Shown: piece after piece, positions 10,697 to 22,419 of the stretch
Position numbering within the stretch: the stretch's first letter is position 1
Layout of the letters: every line of letters begins with the position of its first letter
From: Ypsolopha sequella
Taxonomy: Eukaryota > Arthropoda > Insecta > Lepidoptera > Ypsolophidae
Reading direction: 5' to 3'
NCBI GenBank assembly: GCA_934047225.1
Contig: OW203991.1
Coordinates: 8,804,001 to 8,868,000 of the forward strand
DNA: 64,000 bases
Made by a program: the position numbers and the translations under genes
Notes under the pieces: generated by a model
Seen by the model: the letters and a program-made list of their open reading frames with translations, nothing else
Told to the model about the DNA's origin: nothing
Database searches by the model: none

Positions 10697-11238
10697 TATA
10701 AATCGCCAAGCATTTAAAATATAGAAATTATTTTGAAATATTTACAGTGCATGGCAAAATTATTAGATCGTAGATAATCCTGTCGGTACATGTTCAGGTT
10801 CTGTTACGCAAAATGAAAACAATGAAACTCTTTTAGGATTTATTTCTTATCCCTATGTTTGTCTGTCTGTCCGTTTGTCTAGACATTTTTTTCTGGGTAA
10901 AATTAATAAATACCAATATTGACGGCCCTCTATAGAGCTGTAAAAACATACTTTTGAAGTTTTCATTTATATTACGTTTTAGGTTTTTACGTTTTTCATA
11001 CAAATTTTCTCACTATGAAAATGTAGGGATGAACACTTTAGATAATATTTTGCATTTAAAAGTCAACACAGAAAGGAATTGTTGAACAAATAATGTAAAA
11101 AATATGAAAACTATGTTGTTCTATTCTAAAGGGATTAATTATCTACTGTTCAATGTGGCGATAGCTTTGTTTATTTTTTTCCTTGAATTATTTTTTACTA
11201 AGATAACAAATAGTTTAATACAAGGTTTTCCTTAAGGC
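10697..11238. repeat. Left member of a 0.5-kb inverted repeat pair
   Basis: Its reverse complement is found at 14812-15291. Shared blocks include ATAAATCGCCAAG, CCTATGTTTGTCTGTC, GGATTAAT next to a CCCTTTAGAATAGAA block, and GTGGCGATAGCTTTGTTTAT. The spacer is about 3.6 kb. No coding is seen. The pair may be long terminal inverted repeats or two copies of a repeat in opposite orientation. Confidence 0.7.
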
Positions 11239-12056
11239 TCCAGTCCCCTAAAAATCAGTATTCTTGCAGAATTATCAGAAAAGAAAGATTTTATTTTTGT
11301 TAGTAAGAAAGCAATAAATAAAATACATTTTACGTTAATTTATAGTGTGGAATTTGAAGATTTCAAAACTTATTTTTTCCTTTACTTTAATGCTACTTTT
11401 AATAGGTTTTTTAGGCTTTAAACATACCTTTATTTATGTTATACGCGTTGAGAGTCTCATTCATGCACACGTCACGTAAAAATTATGACAAAAACAAGAA
11501 ATTTATTCAGGTAACATTTATTCCCATATCTTCAACAATAATCTTACCTGGTTACTTTTTTGGATAATACTTTAGTTTTCTTATTTCGAGTGCTTTAACT
11601 AGTTGTGATTTTATGAATTCAACCACTGATAAAATATTTTTTTTCTAGTAGAAAACTATCGTTTAGCGTAGTCAAATTTAAAACACGTAGAATAGAACTA
11701 TTAATTAGTGAAATAACAAAAAACGGTATTTAAAAAATTATTTTAAGAACATTTTATCAAACCGAAACTTATCGAGAGTTTAAAACACAAAACGCGTCGA
11801 TATTTCCCTCAGTTTCGCTGGGACATCGCAGCGTTCAGACGTGTGTTGTGTAGCTCGACGTCATTTTACCTCTCGCTCGCACGGTTGCTCCCTTTCCCTC
11901 GTGTAGATTCTTATGGAGAAGCGAACTGTATCATTAAAGTTGCTCTACTTGAATATTGCACTTATCATTTAATAAGTAAACAACTATGGATAAAATATTT
12001 TTTTAATATTTTAAGAAATCCCTGTTTCGATAAAATAAAGTCTAATCTACGTCCGT

Positions 12057-12785
12057 CCGTATTTCACAGCATCATAACTTTAGCACTATCAAGATAAAGA
12101 AATGTAGTTTGGCACAAAAATAGCATTAATTTGCCTACATATTACATTGTAAAAAAAATATGAAAAATTTGAAATTGTTTAAAATATTTTCAAAACAAAA
12201 GTGAGAAAAATAAAAAATATCCTAAAAATACAATATGGGTATCAAACTGTAGACACTAAAAAGGTGATTGTAAAAATATATACTTTTACTATATTTACTG
12301 GCACTGGTTTTCATCTTCAAAAAAACTACAATAACGTGTATGTCCGAAACTGGTAGACCGAAAAATATGAAAAAAATGTCCATTATAGATCATAACTGAC
12401 CAATAACCGGGAAAACTATAGTGATTTAAAAATATAAAAAAAGTAAAATAAATGAAAAAAAAACATTTATAAAAATACAATATGGGTATCACATTGTAGG
12501 TATTAAAAAGCTTATTGTAATAATATATAGTTTGGCTATATTTAATTCCATCTATTTCGAGAAATCCTTGAAAATCTATAAAAAAATGTATGTCCCCCCT
12601 CTTATCTCCAAAACTGGTGCACCGAAAAATATGAAAAAAATCATGGTAATATGCGTTTACGTAAAAATTACAGAAAAAATAAAGCGGTTGAGAAATTCAC
12701 GAAAAAAAATTATAAATTTTATCATCCACAATACGGAACCCTAGGTTCTGACTAGAGTCTGACTCGCACTTGGCCAGTTTTTTTT
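12057..12785 (+). repeat. Insect interspersed repeat ending GACTCGCACTTGGCCAG, internally duplicated
   Basis: The 3' end reads ACGGAACCCTAGG and then GACTCGCACTTGGCCAG plus a T run, a form I recognise as widespread in insect genomes. A block of about 250 bp starting AAAATACAATATGGGTATCA occurs twice (about 12225 and 12474). Confidence 0.6.
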
Positions 12786-13540
12786 CAAGATATTTGCGAT
12801 AGGCCGTTTTTTTGGGCGGTTTTAATTTAGTTTTCGGAGCTTTTATTAAATTAATTTTAGCTTAATTTTTACCATAAGTATCCGGTTATCCGGATAATAC
12901 ATTATCCGTTATCCGGATAGTAAAAATCTGCGAATAATTGCATGCCCTAATTTGCTTAGATTAAGTTATGTTAATGTGTGTTAATTCGAAAACCCGTAAA
13001 GCCGTATTTTAGAAGTTGTGGTCTATAAAACCCACGGGGATGGCGTGACACAAATTTTATACCAGCACCGCTGTCACCACTTTTTGGAATAACTAAAGCC
13101 GAAGCTACATCCTTTTTATTACTTTACTTACTTTTATTTAAAATATATTAAAAAGCTATCGAAGTCACTAAAACCGACAGTCGAGATAACAACGTGCTAG
13201 ACAATAATGCATCAAAACAAAAGAACGTACGCAGCTGCGGTTCTTATCATTAAAACATCACATTTCTAAAACTAAATTTTTTACCTTTTTTATTGCACCT
13301 TAGTCATAATCATGGACACACAAACCGACAGACACTTAATTACCGTAAGGGTTTCTATTTTTGATATTATATTACTTAAAGAACTGATTGTAATATGTGT
13401 GTGAGTATTAGGAATACATAATTTTGAATGTTTTCATTGTTACGATTTGATTATTAATTTTCTACATTTCCAAATTTTATAAAGGTATTTTTTATGTCAG
13501 GCATTAGTTAAATGAAAATCTTGATGAATAAAGAAATTTT

Positions 13541-13716
13541 CGGGCACAACTACACGCTTTTTAGGGCATGCAGGTTTCCTTAGAGCGATAGGGCTCATCA
13601 CGTTGAGACGTAATAATCGTCAGAGAAACGCGGGTGTACTTATAGGTACACGTATGGATGGACTTATGACTTGCATCTCACAGTTCACACTCGGAACACC
13701 TCTTGACACCCCTTCG
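13541..13716. mobile_element. Rearranged fragment of the tRNA-derived SINE
   Basis: Bases 13541-13581 (CACGCTTTTTAGGGCATG) match the antisense of the SINE at 38392-38720. Bases 13582-13716 (CACGTTGAGACGTAATAATC, then CACTCGGAACACCTC) match its sense strand. The copy is therefore internally inverted. There is no tRNA-like head. Confidence 0.65.
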
Positions 13717-14811
13717 GTAAAAATTTGCAAATAATTGCATGACCTATAAAATGTATTGTGTCTAAATACTAATCACTTTTACTGCTACCAATAAGCCATC
13801 TATTCCAGATAGATTTACTTTTGTTTATTTTGCTTTTGCAAATTCATTTTGTTTGTTCCGATAAACAAACCAAACTTTGTAAATTACCGTTACTTGAATA
13901 ATTAAAAATCTTCACATGTCAAATTTTAAGTAATCGTACACTCATTTAACGAAGTAGAGCAACATTCAGGTGCGGTCTCTAACATCTTAATGCAGCGGGG
14001 GGAGCGCCACTTCTAGAGCCTCAGGTAAGATGAAAGCGAAATGTTGCAAAGAGAGTCTGGGGCCTTAAGAGGTCCCTTTACCCCTGTATTTTTCTTAAAA
14101 TTCATACAATAGGTATAAACCGAATGTGAAGTCTACAGCTTATTTTCTTCATATCTTTTTTCATGAGTATATTCTAGTGACATCTTACTACGTCTCTATA
14201 GAGCCCAAAAAGCAAAATTTGATAAAACACCATCATAATAGCTGTCACGATATCGTCAATATTGCCTCGTTTTTACACAAAGTTTAACAAGTTTATATAT
14301 TTTTATCTATACTGGAAATAAAAAAGAGAGAAATACAGGCGTCGTTCATTTTAAGATGACTAAGTTTACACACTTTTCTAAGTATAAACAATTACCGTTT
14401 CATGGAAAACTGTTTTGACCTGAAACCATTTCACAAATTCAATTAACTTATTTTGAATATCTTGTCATCTTGCACTTCTTGATGAGAAATACAATTTCAA
14501 TAAGTAAAAATACAACTTTTAGTTAAGAAAACTTATAGTTAAAAGTCTGCTGTATGCATTAACATATTTTTAATTATATTACAATAGTAATAAAATAATT
14601 GGCTTATCCGTCGTCGTGATACCAGCCGTAAATTTCTTAAATAATCTGATATCACGCTTATGGAAAACCCAATTATTTTGAAGATACCATAATATCATTA
14701 AAATATGTTTATGCATATAGCAAACTTTTAACAATAAATTGTCTTAGCTAAAAATTGTACTTTACCGTTATAATTATTTCTTAATATTTTGTTACAAATT
14801 CGGAGAAATAG

Positions 14812-15291
14812 CCCTTAAGGAAAACCTTGTATGAAAATATTTGTTATCTTTGTAACAAAGAAAAAAAAAAATAAACAAAGCTATCGCCACATTGAACAAA
14901 CAGGAAATGATTAATCCCTTTAGAATAGAAAGATATGGTTTTATATTTTTTACATTATTTGTTCTACAGTTCCTTTCTGTGCTTTCTTTCAAATGCAAAA
15001 TATTATGTGAAGTGTTGATCTCTATATTTTCATAAGGAGAAAATTTGTATGAAAAAGTTAAACAAAAGGCCATAAAAACGTTATAATATGTATGTTTTAC
15101 AAGGCTGAAAATATTAGCATTTATTGATTTTACCCAGAAAAATTGCCTAGACAAACGGACAAACAGACAAACATAGGGACAACAAATTAATCCTAAAAGA
15201 GTTTTGTTTTTTCATTTTGCGTAAAGGGACCTGAACATTTCAAACTATGATACAAATAAATTTCTATATTTTAAACACTTGGCGATTTATC
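14812..15291. repeat. Right member of the 0.5-kb inverted repeat pair
   Basis: Reverse complement of 10697-11238. It contains CTTAAGGAAAACCTTGTAT and GACAAACATAGGGAC. The frame at 14792-15154 on the minus strand is a by-product of this repeat. Confidence 0.7.
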
Positions 15292-17258
15292 CCAAGGGTA
15301 AACAGGTGTCCCAAAAGTCAACGCTTTCCCTTGGAAGGCTGGTAGGCCAGCTCATGACTGACCAGAATATCAAATTATGACCTCAGCAAAAAGTAGATAG
15401 TCTTCGAGTTGATGGTACTTTTATAAATTCGAATAGATTTTTGAGAGTCAAAGCTAACCAGTTCTAAATTCTAAGAATAAAATTTTTGTTGCGCAACTCT
15501 GAATAGTCATGCTATTGATAAAGTCAAAAATAAACCTTGAATACATCAGGAAGAAAAATAAAAACCCAATTTATGAGCAATTTTTTGTTTTTAGGTTAGT
15601 TCGATACAACACCCTGAAAAAAAATGTCCTATTTTAGTTTTGCAAATTGTCTTACATAAAGGCTCATCAAATATTGTTTTTCAAATGATCTGGCAATTTC
15701 TGTGTATTACTTTTGAAAAAAAAGTTATTGCTATTTTACTACCAAAGAGCTGCGTATTTTTTTAAATAATTAGAATTTAGAATGAAAGAGTGGCGGGTAG
15801 TAAAAATATTTGACGTTCATTAAAAATGCCATTTAACACGCGTTAGAGTGAGATAAATAGTGACGCTATTTAAAATGAGTTGGAATGAGATAGTAACGCA
15901 GTTAAACGTGGTTGAATGAGAGAGGCATAATTGATATAGGCTACAGTGAGATAGATAGTGACGTGGTGCATTCCTTCTGAGAATACTTGTTAGTTTCCAC
16001 TTTTTGTAATAACAACTTTAGTAAACATTTTTTGTAAAGAAATTTTTGGTCCAATTTATTTTCCCGCAAGTGTAAAACCAGCTCAACGGGCGAAAAATAT
16101 TTAAAGAATGGGTAATGGTGACAATTAACAGTCACGATATTATTATGTATCTCGAAAGGAGTGTCTGAAATGTTCCGAGGGTCAACTGATAAATCAAACA
16201 CTCAAAAAACCACTTTTAGCCGACCATAATAAATTTACGTCCCGACGTGATAGCAAGTAGGATCAATGCCGTGTGACGATGATCGAAATACACTAATAAA
16301 TTAGATAAAATAAAATACGTATTACTTTTGACCCTGCCTCGTCCACTCTATTCGTATTTTTGCTATGGTGACGCGAGCTTAGAGACCGGGACGAATTTCC
16401 CCCCGCGCGCTATTGTAAAATAGAATAAGCCACGCCCGGAACTGGTTTTTGTTTTGGCTATGTCATACTCTTAAATGAAAATTTCAAAAAATTTTAATGA
16501 AAAAAATGTGAAAAACATGTTTACTATAAATCGAGTTCGTTTTTAAGAACTTATTTTTTTTTTAATAATGGGATTAAGTGTAAGGTAATAATTTTTTGTT
16601 TTGTTTGTTATTTTTATTGTTATAGAGTAGTTTAAAATTTTACCTTATATTATGAAGTAAAATAATTAAACGTACCTAATATATAAATAACGAAGTAATC
16701 AGCCCCATCTGTAGAGAAACCTATTTATTTAGAAAAAAGTTACTAAAATTGTTAACAGGTGTCACTTTTACTTTTTATTTTATATAACTTATTTGTCAAT
16801 TTTTCAATTATTTGTCAATTATATTTTTCATATTTGATGTATCTCGAAAAATATTGTCTTGTTCTGAATTAATTCGATTAACTTCGGTTTTTAGCGAAAC
16901 CTTACTTGGATGACTATTCATTTACATTTTAAACGCGAAATTATAAATTGGATGGATTTGATGCGATATTTTAATATCCAGCACTTACAAGGTTTTGAAA
17001 TTGTGCAATTACTTGGTTTAGACTTACAAAGGTAACTTTAGACTGACATTGGAAACTTGTGTTTAATGGTGAATGTCTACGATATTATATTTGGGTATTT
17101 GATACCTTCAGAGTTATGGTTGACTGGCATCGCTATACCTAGTATAACTTTCTGTATAATGCAATCAAAAATCATATACCCTTTTTTCAAACCATATACA
17201 GTGCGACAAGCTCTATTGGCTTGTGGATTCAAGTTTAACGGTTTGCACACCATACAAA

Positions 17259-17728
17259 CATCCATCCATCCATCAGCCCGTATTCGTCCACTGCTGGACA
17301 TAGGCCTCCCCAATATTATTATACGCCACTCTTGGCGGTCCTCAGTCATTCTCATCCAGCCGCCACCCGCAACATCCATCAGATCGTCAGTCCAGCGGGC
17401 ACGAGGGCGGCATACGCTGCGCTTTGCTGTACGTAGTCTCCATTCCAATGCCTTACGGCCCCAACGGTTATCACGTCGGCGACAGATTATGGCCAGTCCA
17501 TTGCCACTTCAACTTACTGATTCAACAGGCTATGTTGGTCACCTTCGATCTCTGACGGATATCTTCGTTTCAGATTTTATCCATCAGAGATATCCCAAGC
17601 ATAGCCCGCTCCATAGCTCGTTGAGCGACCTTAAATTGGCGGATCAAGCCTTTGATAAGAGACCACGTCTCAGCGCCGTACGTCATCACTGGAAGGACGC
17701 ACTGGTTGTAGAAGATGGCATACTCTAG
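17259..17728 (-). pseudogene. RTE-like LINE ORF2, broken C-terminal piece with TGGA tail
   Basis: The minus-strand pieces read QCVLPVMTYGAETWSL, then KLKWQWTGH, RPRARWTDDLMDVAGGGW and EAYVQQWT. They lie in different frames with stops between them, so the copy is decayed. They match the thumb and C-terminal region of endonuclease/reverse transcriptases like the one at 59762-61609. The 3' end is a TGGATGGATG run (17259-17273). The plus-strand frame across here is a shadow. Confidence 0.75.
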
Positions 17729-18489
17729 CAACTTTTTTTATTACCCGTTCAGCACAATAAGTCTAATGGCAAAGACCTTATTTGCTTTTCATAGAGGCGA
17801 TTATATGTTGGCTCTTTGGCCTCTTTTTCTTGGACGCGTAATACTAGTGATCACGCAGCGAAACAACAAATTGGTGTGTTTTTAGCTAATACTGAAATAT
17901 TTTGTAGGGAAAAAAAATATTTAATTTAGGTGATATATTTCTATTACCCATTTTATGAAAAAAAAATCAAATCGATCTCTTAACCGCGTTCTTGAAGCGA
18001 ACGTTTGAAAACCGAAAAAAAAAGAGGTTGCAAAACATTTTTTTTTTGACAAAAGTGTAAATCTTAGTACATTGTTTACACGTAAGATTCCTAGAGAAAA
18101 GATTAATAAACCAAATATATTTTTTTCAATACAAGGAGAGTCCGAATTTCTTCAAACGAATCCTAGATAGCCTGGAGTTGGTCATGCTCTAGGCTCAGGT
18201 ACAGTCTTTGCGGTATAGGCGACGTAAATATGTGACGCAACTTCCCGACAAACCAACAAACCTGAAATTTGGCAGGTAGGTTCCTTATGCTAAAGGCACT
18301 CGGCAAGAAAGTATTTGGTGAAATTTAAATTAAATATATTTTGATTATGGTCAAAATCATTGACCGATGTGAACTATCTGTCATTGATTCTATAGAAAGC
18401 GTAAGGAAATAAGACCTGTGCCGAAGAGTGGCGTAGCTACATTCCTATGCGTATTATTTTAAATGGTATAGTTATACATCGCTGTAAAT

Positions 18490-18752
18490 CAGTGGCGTGC
18501 ACAGAACTTTTTGCTGGAAAAGCAAGCAATTGGTCAAGAACAACAATAAAAAAAATATGAAAAAATTTTAATATCACTTTGAAAAAAAAAATATTTGTAT
18601 GACGCCAGGGTAGACAATGTCTACCATAGAGTGAAAATTTCCTATACAAACTTTTTTTTTCAAAGTGATATTTAAATTTTTTCATATTTTTTTTATTGTG
18701 TTTCTTGACCATTTGCTTGCTTTTCCAGCAAAAAGTTCTGTGCACGCCACTG
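18490..18752. mobile_element. hAT-like MITE, 263 bp, perfect 40-bp inverted ends and 8-bp target duplication
   Basis: The ends start CAGTGGCGTGCACAGAAC. The 40 outer bases (18490-18529 and 18713-18752) are perfect inverted copies. CTGTAAAT flanks both sides (18482-18489, 18753-18760). The 8-bp duplication and CAGTG start fit hAT elements. The element is non-coding and looks recent. Confidence 0.85.
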
Positions 18753-18760
18753 CTGTAAAT

Positions 18761-19027
18761 ATATATACAAGGTGACTTTTTGATCATCGTCCAAATTCAT
18801 ACTGGTGGCTTGGTAAGTGATCAGTACCATGCATCAATAACAATTTTGGTGAAATTCGTAAAATGAAATTTCGGCTTCCCATAGTGATTCACTCGGGACT
18901 GGAACTGAATTTCTATGGGAAGCCGAAATTTCATTTTACGAATTTCACAAAAATTGTTACTGATCCAAGATACTGATCACTTATCAAGCCTCCAGTATGT
19001 ATTTGGACGATGATCAAAAAGTCAGCT

Positions 19028-19036
<9 letters not shown>
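18761..19036. mobile_element. Foldback element with arms of about 124 bp
   Basis: Arms at 18761-18884 and 18913-19036 are inverted copies with few mismatches (ATGAAATTTCGGCTTCCCAT and its complement). It starts one base after the target duplication of the preceding hAT-like MITE and runs into a TA microsatellite, its probable target. Confidence 0.75.

Positions 19037-19067
<31 letters not shown>
19030..19067. repeat. (TA)n microsatellite
   Basis: About 19 TA units. A shorter TA run is at 41429-41450. Confidence 0.95.
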
Positions 19068-19071
<4 letters not shown>

Positions 19072-19360
19072 ACTATACATAACTATAGTATATAATCTAT
19101 GTTCAAAATAAAAGGCAGGTGCTCTCCAAACATCTATATACAGAAAAATAACATAACAGACTTGAATGTAATATGAAATTCTGCTTTTTAGCCTTATAAA
19201 AATTAAATAATTTGCATTCCCGCTCTTAATGATTCCCTTATAGCTACTAAGCAGTTTCTAGCTGTTTAACAAACACTTTATAAAATAAGAATTCAACCTA
19301 CCTACCTGTATTATTCAGCCCTTGAGTCGATTCAAAACAACATTATAAACACGAGTAACA

Positions 19361-19512
19361 TACAGTACGACTAGAAGGTTATGGCACGTGGTTGACATAG
19401 GGGGGCGCAACTGTGAAACTAGGGTTACGTTTTAGTAAGATTGGAGCGTTAGTTCCAATTTTGGCCACGGGCGATCCACGTGCCAAGAGAACCTTGTCGT
19501 GTCGCACTGTAG
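19361..19512. mobile_element. MITE with CAGT ends and inner CACGTG palindromes
   Basis: CAGTACGACTAGAAGGTT..GGCACGTGG on the left mirrors CCACGTGCC..AACCTTGTCGTGTCGCACTG on the right, imperfectly. Non-coding. No clear target duplication. Confidence 0.5.
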
Positions 19513-19579
19513 TTGAAGTCAAAACAATGTTTAAATTCTTTAGTAACCAGCGGAAATGTCAATTGCAAAAACTTTTTTA

Positions 19580-19692
19580 TTAACTTATTTGACAGGAGTA
19601 ACCTTATTTTAAGCGTCCTGTCTTTTTCTTTCTTTATCGAAAAGACAAGGACAGAACGCGTAAATTAAGTTTAGTCTTGTCAAATAAGTTAA
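19580..19692. mobile_element. Short TTAA-bounded palindromic MITE
   Basis: TTAACTTATTTGACA and TGTCAAATAAGTTAA are perfect inverted ends including TTAA. The arms continue imperfectly to the centre. Confidence 0.65.
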
Positions 19693-20419
19693 CCCTTAAA
19701 TGCGTGATTTTTTCTTTTTAAATGAAAGTGGGATGTATGATAGAGAAGTGGTCCAAAATTATGGGAAAAATAAAAAAAATTTTTTTTTCCTTTTTAAGGG
19801 GTAAAATGGTATAAAATTAAAAATCTTTTTTTTTTTTTTCAAATTAGTATAACAATATGTTTATTTTTTCATTTTTTCATTTCTGTTTTTTATTCAGTTA
19901 GTACAGTCATTTGACACTAGTTTACAAAAACCCTATTTAATAAAACAAAAGCATGAAATTTTCATGATTTTTTTTCGCGACCTCTTATTTTCAGATTGGG
20001 ACCATTTTTTTACAACTGCAAAATTATGTTTGTATACATTAAAAAAAGCAAATAAGACTAAATTTTACATATTTTTATTTTATTCCGTAATTATTTTTCA
20101 TACGAGTACAATAGTCTTGCATGAAGAAAAATGTACGTAAGAAAAAAACAGTTACACAAGAAAAATTCAAAAAAAATTATATGTTGCCATTTGGCAACAG
20201 GATGCATTTAAGGGTTAAGATGTGCTTCACTGAATCGGTACCATTTACCAATATTTCGTTTAAAATATTAATTCGTGGAACTTTTTATAACATCATAAAA
20301 GGGCAAATTAAAATATTCTGTGATCACATTTCAGATCTTAGTTAAGACAATATGGTGAGGCTGGCTGGCGCAAACAAACAAATGGACTGTAACCTCCATC
20401 CCCTTTAGCTTTCAGATGA

Positions 20420-20446
20420 GGGGCGGGAAGGGGAGGGGAGGGTGGG
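20420..20446 (+). other. G-tract cluster with quadruplex potential
   Basis: Six runs of three or four G in 27 bases, separated by one or two bases, in AT-rich surroundings. Confidence 0.6.
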
Positions 20447-20770
20447 CAAACATCGGCATTGGCTTCTGAGAATGCTGGAACATTGTGGGGTGTTAGAATG
20501 TGGACTTAGTGCCAAGACAATCGAAGGAAAATATTCGTTAACAACAGTTGGAATCTTGTGGTTCTAGGCGTTAATTTACCTGAAAACATCAGGACAAAAA
20601 GTTTTTTTTTTTCGTGTATAATATATGTTTGTATGTCAGAATTTAGTCTCATAAACACAAACGGCTCAACTGTTCGCGTATCATCACTAAAAATTCAAGA
20701 TATCAAACAGAATCTTATGCTATATTATTTTGTTGTCACGTACGTTTTTTTTTATTTATTTATATATTTT

Positions 20771-21159
20771 TCAATGCAAGTGCTTTTAGCCTACTTTTTT
20801 TGCATCAAAACCGAACAGAAAGTCGATTATTTTGTTCTAGGGCTTTATTATTGTTATTTTTTAATTTATTTACGAGAAGTTGGCTAACCTGCAACTTTTC
20901 CTGTGTACATAAATGTTATACTTTTTTTTTCTATTGTTTAACGACTCTGGATACATTCCTTTTGAGCCAATCATAATTTAAAGTTCACAAGATTATATTT
21001 GTTTTATTTCCTCACACTATGCATTGAAAACGTAGTATGATACACGGGCGTAAGAGCAATTAATTACTCGGTTACGTTTAAAACATTTGCTACGCTCGTG
21101 TTTTAAATCGTCCTCGTAATTTATTCCTTTTCGCCCTTGTAGCATAAACTACTATTATG
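20771..21159 (+). repeat. 400-bp interspersed repeat, copy 1 of 3
   Basis: Matches 49456-49866 (inverted) and 58811-59205 (direct) over its whole length. Landmarks are CCGAACAGAAAGTCGATTAT, GGGCTTTATTATT and GTAGTATGATACACGGGCG. The last 120 bp form an imperfect hairpin. There is no coding frame across copies. Confidence 0.75.
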
Positions 21160-21167
21160 TCCATAGT

Positions 21168-21288
21168 ATAGTCTCTGCCCTAAGTCTAGCTAGCTTATAG
21201 TACGATATAAATTCTTATTTGACGAGGCTTTCTAAATTTCAAGAGTTATTGCATAAATTAATATGCACCTGAAGAATGTATTTTTTCC
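21168..21288 (+). repeat. Direct repeat of 120 bp, copy 1
   Basis: AGTCTCTGCCCTAAGTCTAG to CCTGAAGAATGTATTTTTT recurs at 21737-21858 with small indels. Confidence 0.7.
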
Positions 21289-21736
21289 AGACCTTTATAA
21301 TAGGCCTTTAAATATGAAATTGCCGAAATTTTCTTACAGATTCATGAGTTCATAATTTCTGTAATTCAATAGCTATTTCAATTATTTGTTTTTTGTTTGA
21401 AAGTTGGTTTTAAGGTTTCTAAGTATTAAATTTTGTTTTTATTTTCAGTATCATTATAAGAATTAAATCTTCGAAAACAGTTCGTCCTAAATGCCATCCA
21501 TTACCATAATAGGATTCGTAATGATTTTTTACAGCTGACACTTTTTTAAGAATTAAATTAATGTTCCTGGTAGCCTAATGTTGTCTCATTCATACACATA
21601 AGAAATAATGGAATTTGGATTTGTCATTCCTAAAAAAAACCAAAAAAGTAAGTACTGAAAATTGAGTTTTCTTCAAATTCTCCATAGAAAACGGCAATTT
21701 CATATGTAAAGACCTAATATATTTTACCTTTGTAGT

Positions 21737-21858
21737 GTGTAGTCTCTGCCCTAAGTCTAGCTAATAGTATGATATAAACTCTTATTTTTGTTTAAGACGA
21801 GGCTTACTAAATTTCAAGAGTTTTTACAAAAATATGTACCTGAAGAATGTATTTTTTT
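21737..21858 (+). repeat. Direct repeat of 120 bp, copy 2
   Basis: Second copy of 21168-21288, about 570 bp downstream in the same orientation. Confidence 0.7.
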
Positions 21859-22419
21859 CTTTATATTTGCGTTGCAAAGCCAGTTATTTAATTGGATAAT
21901 TTTTACTCTCTAGATTAAATTTTTATTAATCATGCTATTTGGAATTTTTTTCTCTAAAGTGGCTCGAGTTTCATGTCTAAAAAATTATGTAATGATGTAC
22001 CTGTAGCACAAAAACATAGTTTATTTAGATCTGCATGGTACAAAATGTAGTTTTATACAATTTTTTTCTTAAAATTAGACCCTTTATGAATAATTTCGCG
22101 CGATTTTAAAACTGTGCGCCGAAGGAAGGCCTACTCTTTATACATATAAATGTTTTTAAGAAAACAGTTTGTGATTCTTAAAAGTAAAACTTAAAAAGTT
22201 ATTGTTTCCATTGAAAAACTTGATTATTTGTTTCCAGTCATTTAAAATAATGAATTGCTTCTGCTTTTGTCTGCGTTGTTTTAAAAAAACACTGTTGTAA
22301 ACTATTTGCTAATATTTTCATAATTTGCATCTCTAAACTAGAAAATTATTTTGAAAAGAATTTTAACAGAACATCTCATAAAGGGTTAAGATAACAAAAT
22401 AAACTAAACTTTTAACAAG

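Noticed and set aside
14792..15154. 120-codon minus-strand frame
   Set aside because: Sits in the 0.5-kb inverted repeat; the other copy does not keep the frame open.
17057..17728. 223-codon plus-strand frame
   Set aside because: It is the antisense of a decayed LINE tail; the minus strand gives clear RT words.
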